Below, in pieces: positions 9,268 through 18,340 of a stretch of DNA of 64,000 nt. The notes beneath the pieces are model-generated. The model was not told the origin of the DNA. It did not search any database and saw nothing but the letters and a program-made list of their open reading frames with translations. Positions within the stretch are counted from its first letter, which is position 1; every line of letters starts with the position of its first letter. The DNA lies in IMG/VR virus record IMGVR_UViG_3300032213_002070, positions 62,001-126,000 of that record; one strand, written 5' to 3'. This DNA is from a virus. The position numbers and the translations under genes are program-made.

Positions 9268-11346
9268 TTAAGCCCCTGGTCCAGTCGTCACAGAAAAGTT
9301 AATATTTTTTAAACCCAAAGAAGAAATCAATCCTATTTCAAATATTAAGAATCCTCTTTCAGTTTTTGATGCATAGCTTTGAAGCGTATAGTCTTTTATT
9401 GCTCTTGTTGTAAGTAGAATGTCTAACATTGATTTAATTTGTGATGTTATTCTATCTTCTGAATTTTTTCCAAGACTATCATTACCTATAATCTTAATCT
9501 CATTTATTACCATTGCTACTAATCTCATTTGTGGAGCTTTGATAAATGAACTTGTTAAGTTAGCCATTGTATAATCATTGGTAATAAAAGATTCATAGGG
9601 ATAACCTCTTAAAGCTTTTCGACTTCTATAGATCGTATTGATGTTTAAATTATCTAATCTAGCTAATGAATCTTTAGAAAGATTTACACCATAAACAGAA
9701 TAAGCTCCTGTTATTCTTGTTCGAATCATTCCGTGATATACCGGATTGGAGGACATAGTTCCCGCAAATGCTGCTGCTGCACTACTCGTATAAGACTTAT
9801 TGAAACCTAAATGATTAAACGTTAGCTCTCCATATATTGGTATTATATATCTACCTATATCTGATGTGATTAATCCATTAGGGTCATACGTTGTTAATTT
9901 GTTTCTAAATATTGGATTAGATTCTAATATAGCTATATCTGAATTAGACATTCCATTTGATCTAGATCCTATAACTCCCAATTGTACGTATCCAGTTGTT
10001 GCGTTGAAATCATAACAATATACCGCTAACTGAGTAATAAAATCTACATCTCCAGTTCCTAAAATTGAAACCTCAAGTGGCACTACTACATCTATTAATT
10101 CACTGCCCTTAATAAGATTATACGTTACTGCTAGTCTTTCGTGATATTTTTCATAGAAGTTTAAATTTTTTGCTTGAGCGTTTGAGTAGAGAAATTCCAT
10201 AGCAGTTAATCTCGATGAAACATCTTCAACATATTCTGACATTGGTGCAACTGCAGCTATGTGTATATTTCTAGCTCCACAACTAAAAGCGTCATAAACG
10301 CCTCTTAAGAGAGGTGAATTCATATTTGCACCTAGTACATTTATGGCTTCTTGCATTGAATGAATTTTGGTTATCTCGTTTAGTTCTAAGCCATCTGAAT
10401 GCCCTAATAATAAAATTGAATTTGTAGTATTTGTTTCTAGAAAATCGTAGATTGGTCTACGTGAAACACTAGTGCTAGCCGTGGGTCCACTTTGAAGACC
10501 GGAGATTCCAATATTTTGATCGGCTGCATAGCCACCTATTATGTCCAACGCTCCTATTTGGATGTCTAGGTTTAGTGGAAAAGAAAATTTATTTGATGTT
10601 GGTACTGCGCTAATATAATAAGATCCATCTATGTCACCATAAATATCATTTACTGTAACAAAATCTCCTACTGATAAATTATGTGCGTTTTCCGTCGTTA
10701 AGGTTAGTATTCCATTTGAATAAAATCTTGATGTTAACGATCCAGTTTTCAAGGATAATCTTGCAGACACTTCAAAATTATGTTCAATAATTTGCTGTCT
10801 TTGATTTATTGTTGCTTGTATTATTAATGTATAATAACCGCTCGATAATTCTTCTGGTATAGTATAAATAAATTGATATTCAGAACTTGAATATCTATTA
10901 AAATAGAAATCATTTTTTAATGTTAATCTAGCTTTATGTTTAGTGTTGTCAAAAGATGATAGATTTGGTAATGTTGTTACTGAAGCTGTAAGTACTACAG
11001 TGTAAGTATTTGTAACACTCTTTACTGTATAGGATAAATCATACCCTCCACCAACACCATAGACTACAACTTCATCATCTACCCTAAGGGTGTGTTCAGA
11101 GCTAAAGGTGAAAGTTGGAGATATACTCCCAGATACTAATGCAGATGGAGTTATTCCAGAAATTCTATAACTTGAATTAAGCATAGACGTCACTGGATGA
11201 ATAACATTGCCGTATGAATCTTGACCCCTTATCACTGAGGCGTACACATCTATGGGTGACGCTTCTGCAATGGGATCCACATAGGATCCAGCTATTATAA
11301 ATCCAAAACGGAATTTAATGTTTTGACCATTAACAACTTTAAGCAT
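9268..11346 (-). CDS. Second, large sheath-like protein with N-terminal beta domains
   Basis: 692 residues from ATG 11346, which overlaps the stop of the preceding gene; an upstream in-frame start at 11424 would overlap that gene by 86 bases and looks unlikely. The C-terminal half has the sheath layout: TNSILLLGHSDG, ARNIHIAAVAPM, then IKSMLDILLTTRAIKDYTLQ and a last strand KNINFSVTTGPGA, similar to the end of the shorter sheath. The N-terminal about 290 residues are rich in beta strands with two Ig-like or KOW-like blocks (ALTLT, EHTLRVDDEVVVYGVGG). It may be an alternative sheath, a baseplate sheath initiator, or a neck/whisker protein built on a sheath core. Confidence 0.6.
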   Translation of the reverse strand: MLKVVNGQNIKFRFGFIIAGSYVDPIAEASPIDVYASVIRGQDSYGNVIHPVTSMLNSSYRISGITPSALVSGSISPTFTFSSEHTLRVDDEVVVYGVGGGYDLSYTVKSVTNTYTVVLTASVTTLPNLSSFDNTKHKARLTLKNDFYFNRYSSSEYQFIYTIPEELSSGYYTLIIQATINQRQQIIEHNFEVSARLSLKTGSLTSRFYSNGILTLTTENAHNLSVGDFVTVNDIYGDIDGSYYISAVPTSNKFSFPLNLDIQIGALDIIGGYAADQNIGISGLQSGPTASTSVSRRPIYDFLETNTTNSILLLGHSDGLELNEITKIHSMQEAINVLGANMNSPLLRGVYDAFSCGARNIHIAAVAPMSEYVEDVSSRLTAMEFLYSNAQAKNLNFYEKYHERLAVTYNLIKGSELIDVVVPLEVSILGTGDVDFITQLAVYCYDFNATTGYVQLGVIGSRSNGMSNSDIAILESNPIFRNKLTTYDPNGLITSDIGRYIIPIYGELTFNHLGFNKSYTSSAAAAFAGTMSSNPVYHGMIRTRITGAYSVYGVNLSKDSLARLDNLNINTIYRSRKALRGYPYESFITNDYTMANLTSSFIKAPQMRLVAMVINEIKIIGNDSLGKNSEDRITSQIKSMLDILLTTRAIKDYTLQSYASKTERGFLIFEIGLISSLGLKNINFSVTTGPGA

Positions 11347-11719
11347 GTTGTGTATTTGTTTCCCTTGTTGCGCCCGCTGTCCAAAAGCTGATCTTGCCAC
11401 CTCTACCTCTAGCCGGAGCAGCAAAATCTATTAAAAAAACTTCTTCACCATTTGGTAGGTCTTCATATATTCTATCACCAGATTTAGGATTAGCATCGTG
11501 TTCAAAATAATAAATAACTTCAGAACTTACAGCTAGACCCTGTGGACGCTCTTGCATCGCGTTAGTAAAACCTACAGATCCTGGCCAAAAAGCTCTTACT
11601 GTATATCTTTGAAGACGAGAAGAATATGCCATAGATTTTCCATCTACTAATCTTTGTAAAAGAATATTGTGTCCCCAATTTCTTAAAAGATGACGAACCG
11701 TTCTTTTTGGATCAATCAT
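11339..11719 (-). CDS. Head closure / stopper-like neck protein
   Basis: 126 residues. The pattern SGDRIYEDLPNGEEVFLIDFAAPARGRGG near the C-terminus resembles small head-closure (Hc1, SPP1 gp16-like) beta proteins, in which a G-D-x-I step precedes a G-x-x-Y/F-x-V/L strand. It overlaps the preceding gene by 8 bases and the next by 8 bases, which indicates translational coupling within the neck operon. Position between a connector-like gene and the large sheath-like gene supports the role. The basic N-terminus (RTVRHLLRNWGHN) could contact DNA or the connector. Confidence 0.5.
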   Translation of the reverse strand: MIDPKRTVRHLLRNWGHNILLQRLVDGKSMAYSSRLQRYTVRAFWPGSVGFTNAMQERPQGLAVSSEVIYYFEHDANPKSGDRIYEDLPNGEEVFLIDFAAPARGRGGKISFWTAGATRETNTQHA

Positions 11720-12599
11720 GTCTTCTTATTCCTCTTTCTGGAATTGGGTTTTGATCAGGTGTTTGTATTGCAGTTGGACCATATAGATCTCGAGGAGTGT
11801 AATATACTGACAGACCTGTATATGGGTCCATATTCCTTCCTGCGCCTATTGTAGGCATGGCTGGAAGCCCCTTAGGCTGTACTGCCTTCATTCCTGTCTT
11901 GGCTGTTAACATTTCTTTTCTTAACATTGCTGCTATTTGACACCACGTTGTAGCATTGGCTCTACTCAGGCTAACCCTAGGAAGACTTCTATTTGTAATT
12001 GATAAATCACCAAGTCTTACGGACAATTCGTCGTCTCCACCATTTCCGTATACTCTCGTCATTTCACAACATGTTGCTGCTCTAATATACTCAAGCGCTA
12101 TAAACGGTATGTGAGATCCATCTTCGTCATCTAATAAATTATAAATTCCTTTTATTTCAGTGGAATATGTATAAATAAATTCGCCTAATTCCAGCAACGA
12201 AGTATCCGGGAAATATGGTAATAGCAATTCTGGATCAAGATATAAGGGTTCAATATCTGGCGCAAAAAATATAATTTCATCTTCTTTAAGAAGGATGGTA
12301 GGCCTATAATCTTCAGTCGGAGTACTGACATATATCTGTTGATTAACATTTATGGTAGTATTATTAGATAATATTCCGGTAAAAGAAACCCTATAATTAC
12401 CAGCTGTAGCTGGTGTAAAATCATAATAATATTGGGATCCCGTTAATTGCGTTGGTGCAGTGGAAACTATAATGGCATTACTAGGATCATATATCTTAAT
12501 TAAAACAGATTGAGGGGTAACCTCAATCTGAGCATCCCCTTCACCGTTAACAAATTTAACCTTTAAACGTACGGTATCATTGACTAGAATAGTTGCCAT
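11712..12599 (-). CDS. Neck/connector-like protein with N-terminal Ig-like domain
   Basis: 295 residues. Residues 1-95 form an Ig-like beta domain (NDTVRLKVKFVN, then GSQYYYDFTPATAGNYRVSF). The C-terminal half contains FIALEYIRAATCCEMTRVY and SRANATTWCQIAAMLRKEM helices, similar to head-tail connector (Ad-type) proteins in which a helical bundle docks on the portal ring. The C-terminus is Pro/Arg-rich and ends with RGIRRHD. It is first in the neck-tail gene block and has a promoter-like motif just upstream. The connector call is inferred from helices and order; the Ig-like part is seen only as a strand pattern. Confidence 0.45.
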   Translation of the reverse strand: MATILVNDTVRLKVKFVNGEGDAQIEVTPQSVLIKIYDPSNAIIVSTAPTQLTGSQYYYDFTPATAGNYRVSFTGILSNNTTINVNQQIYVSTPTEDYRPTILLKEDEIIFFAPDIEPLYLDPELLLPYFPDTSLLELGEFIYTYSTEIKGIYNLLDDEDGSHIPFIALEYIRAATCCEMTRVYGNGGDDELSVRLGDLSITNRSLPRVSLSRANATTWCQIAAMLRKEMLTAKTGMKAVQPKGLPAMPTIGAGRNMDPYTGLSVYYTPRDLYGPTAIQTPDQNPIPERGIRRHD

Positions 12600-12624
12600 T
12601 TTTCCTCACTAAAGATAGATACCC

Positions 12625-12634
12625 ATATAGTACC
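12625..12634 (-). promoter_or_regulatory. TTACTATA-like motif upstream of neck gene block
   Basis: Minus-strand GGTACTATAT, 26 bases before the ATG at 12599. It starts the neck-tail operon after the small gene 12648-12971. Confidence 0.4.
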
Positions 12635-12647
12635 AACTAAGTATAGT

Positions 12648-12971
12648 TTATCCCAAACTTACTACGCTATTACCTTGATTGTTTGGGCTTCCTATGCTGA
12701 TAAGCGTGCCAGAATGTATAGTAATAGATTCTGCCTGCATTATTGCAGCTCCTTCGCTTTGAAGTGTCTCTATAGTTATAACTCCACTTGGATTTACATC
12801 AATGCTTAAAACAGCTATTGTTGTAGATACCGAGAAGTCTTGACTACCACCAAAGAATATATTAATATTATTTAGTATTACCGGATTAGCTATACCTTTT
12901 ATATTTAAAATTATAGTTCCAATATAACTAGAACTAGGTTCGTTATAAGTAATTAAATCATTATACTTCAT
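12648..12971 (-). CDS. Small beta-rich protein of unknown function
   Basis: 107 residues, ATG after AGGAG. The sequence alternates hydrophobic and polar residues (TIILNIKGIANPVILNNINIFF, read in two strands, then TIAVLSIDVNPSGVITIETL), suggesting an all-beta fold. No signal peptide or membrane segment is seen. It ends the accessory island and has its own promoter-like motif 26 bases upstream. I do not recognise a family. Position beside neck genes suggests a virion or fibre accessory role, but this is a guess. Confidence 0.6.
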   Translation of the reverse strand: MKYNDLITYNEPSSSYIGTIILNIKGIANPVILNNINIFFGGSQDFSVSTTIAVLSIDVNPSGVITIETLQSEGAAIMQAESITIHSGTLISIGSPNNQGNSVVSLG

Positions 12972-12996
12972 ACGACTCCTGCTATAAGACCACTTG

Positions 12997-13005
12997 TTAT
13001 AGTAG
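12997..13005 (-). promoter_or_regulatory. TTACTATA-like motif upstream of small beta-rich gene
   Basis: Minus-strand CTACTATAA, 26 bases before the ATG at 12971. A variant of the recurring motif; a weak instance. Confidence 0.3.
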
Positions 13006-13025
13006 TGTAATTATATGAGAATATA

Positions 13026-13814
13026 TTAATATTCCAAACCGGCATCTTTGCGCAAGTTGGGCATCCAAATTCTTGAGTCTCCCTCAAAGTGATGCTCAGG
13101 AGTTCCATAAAGAAAAGAACCAAGGTACGCTATTCTAAGACCGTTGGTTACTGGAGCAACCTCGTGAGTGCCTATGAAGTTGGTTGGGTAGATAACTGCA
13201 GAACCAGCTTTTGGCTTGTGTGTGTGCTTAGCGTGCTTGTGGGTAATCTCTCCACCTAGAAAATTATAATCATTAAGTTCTTCAGCGTTGTCTACAGAAT
13301 CATTTAAGTAAATGTTTACACTTACCTTACTGTGCTTTGGATATTCGCTAGCAGGAGCTTTGCCAAACTCATGAGGTATCTGATCATCGCAATGGGGACC
13401 TATATTCTGGCCCTTTTCATAGGTGGCGATATGACCCATTCCTCTCCACCAGCACACCGTAGAGGCGTCAGGATAGTACTTGCAGTACTCAACTAGAATT
13501 CTATACATTAGATCTTCTAGATCTGCTATAAACTGCTCCTGCTGTGGTGTAACGTCTCTATTTGGACTCCATTTTAATAATGGATCTATGAACCTGCTAG
13601 GTGCTAATACTACGCCATCGGGATCAAATTTAAAACCAGTTCTATTTATTGCGTATCGTTTACCGTTTTCTTCGACGTATGTAAAAGTTTCTTCTTCAAC
13701 TTCTCTTAGATAATTGATATAATCAAAAAGAAATTTTTGGTCTACGTCAATACAGTCTTTTACTACACATAATCCACTGCCAACATCGGTCATGTTTATT
13801 TTTGTATCTATCAT
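13026..13814 (-). CDS. 2-oxoglutarate/Fe(II) oxygenase (prolyl 4-hydroxylase-like)
   Basis: 262 residues. Metal-binding HxD is visible in NIGPHCDDQIPH (about 126-137), the distal His in NFIGTHEVAPVTNG, and the 2OG-binding Arg follows in LRIAYLGSF. WWRGMGHIATYEKG precedes HxD as in its three neighbours, and GGEITHKH...KPKAGSAVIYP is the double-stranded beta-helix core. Expected reaction: hydroxylation of an amino acid or other substrate with 2OG, O2 and Fe(II). It is the last of four tandem paralogs (13026-16728), one base from the next. Substrate unknown; fibre or other virion proteins are possible targets. Confidence 0.85.
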   Translation of the reverse strand: MIDTKINMTDVGSGLCVVKDCIDVDQKFLFDYINYLREVEEETFTYVEENGKRYAINRTGFKFDPDGVVLAPSRFIDPLLKWSPNRDVTPQQEQFIADLEDLMYRILVEYCKYYPDASTVCWWRGMGHIATYEKGQNIGPHCDDQIPHEFGKAPASEYPKHSKVSVNIYLNDSVDNAEELNDYNFLGGEITHKHAKHTHKPKAGSAVIYPTNFIGTHEVAPVTNGLRIAYLGSFLYGTPEHHFEGDSRIWMPNLRKDAGLEY

Positions 13815-13815
13815 A

Positions 13816-14715
13816 TCAACTACCGTAACTCGAAACAGTTATTCTATATTGTTCTGAAAATTTATCGAATCCTCTATTTAATAAATGATTTTGATAATCT
13901 TTTATGAACGTTGGCATATAGACATTGGTGGAAAGTTGCGCTTTTTCTGGATTCTTTAGCGGATCTTCTACGCTCTCTTTAACTTCCACATTTGGAGTTC
14001 CTTGACTATACCATCCTAAATATGAAAATCTTAGACCCTTCTCTACAAGTTTTACTTCATGACCGGCTGTATAGGAAGCTGGAAAGAATATAATATCTCC
14101 TCTTTTTGGCTTATGTGTTATGTCTAAGTAATTGAAGTAGTGATCGCCACCCATAAAATTTTTTCCATTTAATTCATCTTCATTTTCAACAGAATCATTA
14201 AAATAAATTAAAGCAGTTACAGTACTACGCATTGCTAATTGATCGGTAGGAGTCCAAACATCATATATGTAATCAGTACTAATGTCTGAATGAGAACCTA
14301 AATATGCGCCTTCCTTATATGAAACAATATGACCTTTTACTTTCCACCATATACATTTAAATGCAAGTGGATAATACTCTAAATATTTAAATAAATAATT
14401 ATCTCTAGCGGATTCTAAACCATTTAAAAATTCTATTACTTCTTTTCTTGTATCTTGATGCGCTGCCGATCCCCTACCTGGCATTATATCAATACTATCT
14501 TTACCAAAAAAATATCCACTCTTATTTATGTAAATTTCTTTTCCGGTTTCTGGATCAATCCCAGGAGTATACATAGCTGCTTTTTCCCTATTCACAATTT
14601 CGCTGCAGAAATCAAAAGAATAATCTGCATCAAAGTCTATTGCGGATCTAAATAGAACTACACCACCACCAAGATTTTCACCTTCTATATTTTTATTCAA
14701 AACAAAATTATTCAT
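13816..14715 (-). CDS. 2-oxoglutarate/Fe(II) oxygenase (prolyl 4-hydroxylase-like)
   Basis: 299 residues, ATG after AAAGGAG. HxD lies in AYLGSHSDISTDY, the distal His in YTAGHEVKLVEKGLR with the Arg of the 2OG site, and the core strand in GGDHYFNYLDITHKPKRGD. It has the shared block IWWKVKGHIVSYKEG. The C-terminus extends about 60 residues beyond the fold. It overlaps the upstream paralog by 8 bases, which suggests translational coupling. Divergence between the paralogs is large, so duplication is old. Same enzyme class as the neighbours; the substrate cannot be told. Confidence 0.85.
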   Translation of the reverse strand: MNNFVLNKNIEGENLGGGVVLFRSAIDFDADYSFDFCSEIVNREKAAMYTPGIDPETGKEIYINKSGYFFGKDSIDIMPGRGSAAHQDTRKEVIEFLNGLESARDNYLFKYLEYYPLAFKCIWWKVKGHIVSYKEGAYLGSHSDISTDYIYDVWTPTDQLAMRSTVTALIYFNDSVENEDELNGKNFMGGDHYFNYLDITHKPKRGDIIFFPASYTAGHEVKLVEKGLRFSYLGWYSQGTPNVEVKESVEDPLKNPEKAQLSTNVYMPTFIKDYQNHLLNRGFDKFSEQYRITVSSYGS

Positions 14716-15625
14716 TACGCATCTCCTTTACGGTGTTGGCACTATTGTGAACTCTTTTACTTGCTCTTAGCAAATCGTCTCTCTTGAAAGAGTCTAAGTC
14801 TTTATAATTATTTTCAACAAATTCTACATAATCTTTGACTATATTTGGCATCCATATTTGACCTTGAGAACCAACTGGGATTTCACCATGAGTTATATTA
14901 ATTCCTCTTTCTAGATGAGGTGAACCCTGAGAAAAATACCCTATGTAGGCATACCTACTACCTTCCTTGCACGGGGAAATTTCATGTGAACCTAAATAAT
15001 TAGACGGGAACATTAACATATCTCCAGTCTTTGGCTTATAAGTTATATTTGCGTAAGGGAAATATATTTCACCGCCTAAATATTCATTTTTATTAAAATC
15101 ACTAATCGTATTAACTGAATCATTTAGATAGATGATTGTACCTACAACGCTTCTGGTTGCTACTTGAAGATCTGGTTCAAAACCAGGTTGGTAATTTACA
15201 TCGTTATCGCTATGTAGGCCCATTGCGCTTCCTGGACCATATGCCAATATATGGCCTTGAGTTCTCCACCATAAACTTGTCAATATCATTGGAAAAATTG
15301 TTGTGTAATTTAATACACCTTGATAAAAAATTTTTTCACATTGATCAAAAAAATTAATAATATCATTAGGCGTATTTTCGTCTACAAAATTCATTATATG
15401 ACTTGAACTCTTTAATATATCTTCCACAACATATCTATGACCACTTCTGTTTATTGCATAAAGCGGTTTATCGGCATCGTCATAGATTATTGTATAATCT
15501 TCTTTTATTGCTTTTTCTTTTAAAGAAGCAATAAACGGAAGAATAGTATCTTGGTCTACATTAACAACGTTCTCAAAAAGAACTATACCACAACCAAGAT
15601 GTTTTGGCTTTAACATTGTGCCCAT
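14708..15625 (-). CDS. 2-oxoglutarate/Fe(II) oxygenase (prolyl 4-hydroxylase-like)
   Basis: 305 residues. HxD in SAMGLHSDNDVNYQ, distal His in NYLGSHEISPCKEGSR followed by the 2OG-binding Arg, and strand GGEIYFPYANITYKPKTGD. The shared block LWWRTQGHILAYGPG comes before HxD. It is the second member of the tandem array and starts 2 bases after the first ends. The C-terminal 60 residues (IWMPNIVKDYVEFVEN) are shared with two paralogs, so this tail is part of the family and not an added domain. Confidence 0.85.
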   Translation of the reverse strand: MGTMLKPKHLGCGIVLFENVVNVDQDTILPFIASLKEKAIKEDYTIIYDDADKPLYAINRSGHRYVVEDILKSSSHIMNFVDENTPNDIINFFDQCEKIFYQGVLNYTTIFPMILTSLWWRTQGHILAYGPGSAMGLHSDNDVNYQPGFEPDLQVATRSVVGTIIYLNDSVNTISDFNKNEYLGGEIYFPYANITYKPKTGDMLMFPSNYLGSHEISPCKEGSRYAYIGYFSQGSPHLERGINITHGEIPVGSQGQIWMPNIVKDYVEFVENNYKDLDSFKRDDLLRASKRVHNSANTVKEMRNE

Positions 15626-15627
15626 AT

Positions 15628-16728
15628 TTATAATACTACTGGATCAGTCCCGCATGGGCCTTCTGGTAGATTAGGGTCTAAGTTAGGGTTAAACTTTATT
15701 TCTTCCTTGACCTCTATGGCTTCGTGAGTAGTGCTATATTGAGCAACATTTCTACCTTGGTAAACAGGATTCCAGCCAAGTTCTACTTTGTATTTTTCGG
15801 GATCAGAATAAATTGAGTATGGCGACTTACAATATAGCTCATAGTCATCGTAAATATTATTAAGCCATACTGCTGGGCACCATTCAAAACTTCTTTCTGG
15901 TTCGCTAATAACTACATTAGCTGGAATGTCATCGCCACCTTGACCAAAGAATGATAGATAAGAATATCTTACACCCTTCCCCATTCTCTCAACATCATGT
16001 GATGCAACAAAGTTTGTTGGGAAGAATATAATGTCTCCCCTTTGTGGTTTATAGGAAACATTTAAGTGAACAAAACGAAGATGTCCGCCAGTAAAGTTTC
16101 TTCCATCTAATTCTTCTTCAGAATCAACGCAATCATTTAGATATAGCAGTGATCCACATGTCTGTCTTGATGCAACCATACCTCTTGGCATGTATCTTAC
16201 GCCACCAGTTACTTTGTAATTAGTATCATTATCAGCGTGACAACCTAGAATTCCACCATCTCCATATCTTAAAACGTGACCTCTATTTTTCCACCAAATA
16301 CTACCAATCATTAATGGATAATTGTCGATGTATTTAATCAAACACTTATAGTTTTGTTCCTCAAGATAGAGAAAGAAATTTTTAACTTCTTCTGGAGTTT
16401 CATCGGTAACAGGGTGTAAAAGTCTTACTGGAGTTGCCGGGACATCTTCAAGTCTATATCTAAAACCATCTTCGTTAATGCCGTATTCTACGCCATCTTC
16501 TCCGGTAATATAAGTCCATCTATTTTCATGCGCTTTTTGCGATCTAGAATCTATATAATCTAATACTAATTTTTGATCTATCTTAAAAGCATTTCTAAAA
16601 ACTATAATTCCTGGAGCCAATATTTCCATTTCTATTTCAGATATCTCTTTAAGAGTATCGTGAGATATAGTTGGTGTAACTGGGAAAGGTGTACTGTTAA
16701 TATATTTATCGGTTGGTTGGTTTTCCAT
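15628..16728 (-). CDS. 2-oxoglutarate/Fe(II) oxygenase, longest of the tandem array
   Basis: 366 residues. HxD in GILGCHADNDTNYK, distal His in NFVASHDVERMGKGVRYS, core strand GGHLRFVHLNVSYKPQRGD, and shared block IWWKNRGHVLRYGDG. An N-terminal extension of about 40 residues and a C-terminal extension of about 50 residues (acidic, ending PEGPCGTDPVVL) set it apart. It is first in the array and lies 2 bases from the glutathione-peroxidase-like gene. All residues needed for Fe(II) and 2OG binding appear present, so an active enzyme is expected. Confidence 0.85.
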   Translation of the reverse strand: MENQPTDKYINSTPFPVTPTISHDTLKEISEIEMEILAPGIIVFRNAFKIDQKLVLDYIDSRSQKAHENRWTYITGEDGVEYGINEDGFRYRLEDVPATPVRLLHPVTDETPEEVKNFFLYLEEQNYKCLIKYIDNYPLMIGSIWWKNRGHVLRYGDGGILGCHADNDTNYKVTGGVRYMPRGMVASRQTCGSLLYLNDCVDSEEELDGRNFTGGHLRFVHLNVSYKPQRGDIIFFPTNFVASHDVERMGKGVRYSYLSFFGQGGDDIPANVVISEPERSFEWCPAVWLNNIYDDYELYCKSPYSIYSDPEKYKVELGWNPVYQGRNVAQYSTTHEAIEVKEEIKFNPNLDPNLPEGPCGTDPVVL

Positions 16729-16730
16729 GA

Positions 16731-17348
16731 CTATCCCAACATCTCATCAATAGCTTCTCTAATTGTCCATCCAGCGCCCATAACTCTTGGCACTTCGTCT
16801 AAAGGCATGTCTTGCCAATTAAACCTAGCAACCATAATACCATCTCTGCTAACTAAAAATTTTTCATACCCATGAGAAATTCTAGAAATTGCTTGTCCGG
16901 CTAAATTTTGATTCTCTACAGCCTTATCACTTTGATCGGCAGTGAAGTCAGAATAATTTCTTTTTTCATTACCTTTTAAAGCTGAAAATACAGGGTGTTC
17001 GTTTTTTCCATTGACATCTACTTTTTCAAAAAATGGAAAAGTCACAAAAGGATAATACTCCTTAACAAAAGGAATTATCTCTTCATTTGTTCCTGGTTCC
17101 ATTTGGGCAAATTGGTTATTAGGAAATGCCAATACGGAAAACCCTCTATCCTTAAATTCGTCATGCACTTGTTGCAGTTGCCACAATTGACGCGATGTTC
17201 TAGCATAAGACCACACCTTGGAGCACTTAGGCTCATAACCACCAGCTTTTGTGGAGACGTTTACTATCAAGGTAAGTTTACCTTTAAACGTGGATAGATA
17301 GTTTTCTTGACCATCTATCGATGTAGCTTCTATATCATAAATTGACAT
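16731..17348 (-). CDS. Glutathione peroxidase-like protein lacking the usual catalytic Cys
   Basis: 205 residues from ATG 17348, which has AAAGGTG at good spacing; a GTG three codons upstream is less likely. The thioredoxin-fold GPx layout is clear: SIDGQENYLSTFKGKLTLIVNV, then LQQVHDEFKDRGFSVLAFPNNQFAQMEPGTNEEI, the latter holding the conserved N-Q-F and E-P-G. In GPx the NVASxC(G) motif carries the catalytic Cys or Sec. Here the motif is NVSTKAGG, with Ala in that place and the only nearby Cys seven residues later (PKCS). It may use that Cys, or be non-peroxidatic. It overlaps the preceding gene by 14 bases. Confidence 0.75.
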   Translation of the reverse strand: MSIYDIEATSIDGQENYLSTFKGKLTLIVNVSTKAGGYEPKCSKVWSYARTSRQLWQLQQVHDEFKDRGFSVLAFPNNQFAQMEPGTNEEIIPFVKEYYPFVTFPFFEKVDVNGKNEHPVFSALKGNEKRNYSDFTADQSDKAVENQNLAGQAISRISHGYEKFLVSRDGIMVARFNWQDMPLDEVPRVMGAGWTIREAIDEMLG

Positions 17349-17655
17349 TTTTTTCACCTTTGATGTCGAGTTTTGTATACTGATCTATTTCTAAGGTGCC
17401 TTCAAATTTGTCATCAACTACTTCTACATTTACGGTAAGAGTAGCTTTTATTGGGGTATCTACGGTTGCGGAAAATGTAATTGTATCGCCTGATACAACG
17501 CCATTGTCAAAATCTAAAGAACCTCTTTCTCCGACAATTGTCCCGGAAACAAATGGTTCAATTGATTTTATAGTAGCACTAGCGTTGCTAGTACCAAATG
17601 GAGTAAGTGCAGAAACTTTCCAATTTCCAATTATGTTTGAAAGAATTTTATTCAT
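17335..17655 (-). CDS. Small beta-barrel protein (GTW-x-V-TP-x-G type)
   Basis: 106 residues. It opens NIIGNWKVSALTPFGTSNA and continues with alternating strands: VSGTIVGERG, then DNGVVSGDTITFSATVDTPI, then a last G-x-L-E strand. This matches a common small bacterial domain with the pattern G-x-W-x-x-T-x-x-T-P-x-G ... G-x-V-x-G-D-x-x-S-F ... P, whose function is not established. No signal peptide. A TATACT box ends exactly 6 bases before the ATG, with no ribosome site, so a leaderless mRNA is likely. The overlap with the GPx-like gene suggests joint expression. Confidence 0.6.
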   Translation of the reverse strand: MNKILSNIIGNWKVSALTPFGTSNASATIKSIEPFVSGTIVGERGSLDFDNGVVSGDTITFSATVDTPIKATLTVNVEVVDDKFEGTLEIDQYTKLDIKGEKNVNL

Positions 17656-17661
17656 GTTCTA

Positions 17662-17667
17662 AGTATA
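17662..17667 (-). promoter_or_regulatory. -10 box TATACT, 6 bases before ATG (leaderless start)
   Basis: Minus-strand TATACT then six bases then ATG 17655. No Shine-Dalgarno sequence fits in between. The -35 region is weak. The same spacing occurs at 18334 and 48398. Confidence 0.5.
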
Positions 17668-17698
17668 CTACAAAAAATTTCAATAAGACGTATTTTTA

Positions 17699-18334
17699 TT
17701 ATTCATAATGAGCTTCATTCCTAGACACTACTCTTGGAGTCTTCTCTTTATGCCAAATGCTCACTCCAAATATAACTCTATTTCCACTTATAACTGAAGT
17801 GCTGTTATGTCCATTATGTCCCCCATCAAAAATGACTAATCTATTTGGCTTACAGGATATTCTTTCTCTTTCCTCTATTGGAGTAATTAAAGGTGTAATA
17901 TTTTCTTTTTCTAAACAATTTAGATCCCCATCTTCTACCCTTGTTTTGTGAATTTCTAAAAATCCACCAACAACACCTGCGTTAGATTCTGGAAAATAAA
18001 TACATCCAATTGTTGAACCTTGAAATTTTTTTTCTTCTTTATATAACAAAACATCTTCATCAAAATGAAAAGGTATATACTCACCCTCGGTATATGTTCT
18101 TATCCAGTATTCAAAACCACTTATATCTTTTATTGGAATAGGAAGATTATTTTCCCATATAGCTTTAACTAATTTCTTTTTAGTGTTATTTGCTGGACTA
18201 TCCCACCAGCCAGGCCAAAAAGTAAATTTTCCCTCGTATTGACCACCACCTATTGATTCCGGATAAAAACTTTGGTCTAATTCTATTTCTTTTAAAAAAT
18301 CAGAATCTTTAATAAAATCATCAACTACTATCAT
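17699..18334 (-). CDS. 2-oxoglutarate/Fe(II) oxygenase-like protein (different subfamily)
   Basis: 211 residues. HxD is seen in EYIPFHFDEDVLLY, the distal His in FDGGHNGHNSTSVISGNR with the 2OG Arg following, and a final strand VIFGVSIW. It lacks the WWxxxGHI block of the 13-17 kb array, and the strand after HxD is TIGCIYFPESNAGVVGGFLEI, so it is a distinct branch. Reaction class: Fe(II)/2OG hydroxylase; substrate unknown. It has its own sigma70-like promoter (ATGACA, 18 bases, TATAAT) placed so that transcription would begin at or next to the ATG. Confidence 0.75.
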   Translation of the reverse strand: MIVVDDFIKDSDFLKEIELDQSFYPESIGGGQYEGKFTFWPGWWDSPANNTKKKLVKAIWENNLPIPIKDISGFEYWIRTYTEGEYIPFHFDEDVLLYKEEKKFQGSTIGCIYFPESNAGVVGGFLEIHKTRVEDGDLNCLEKENITPLITPIEERERISCKPNRLVIFDGGHNGHNSTSVISGNRVIFGVSIWHKEKTPRVVSRNEAHYE

Positions 18335-18340
18335 GATAGT

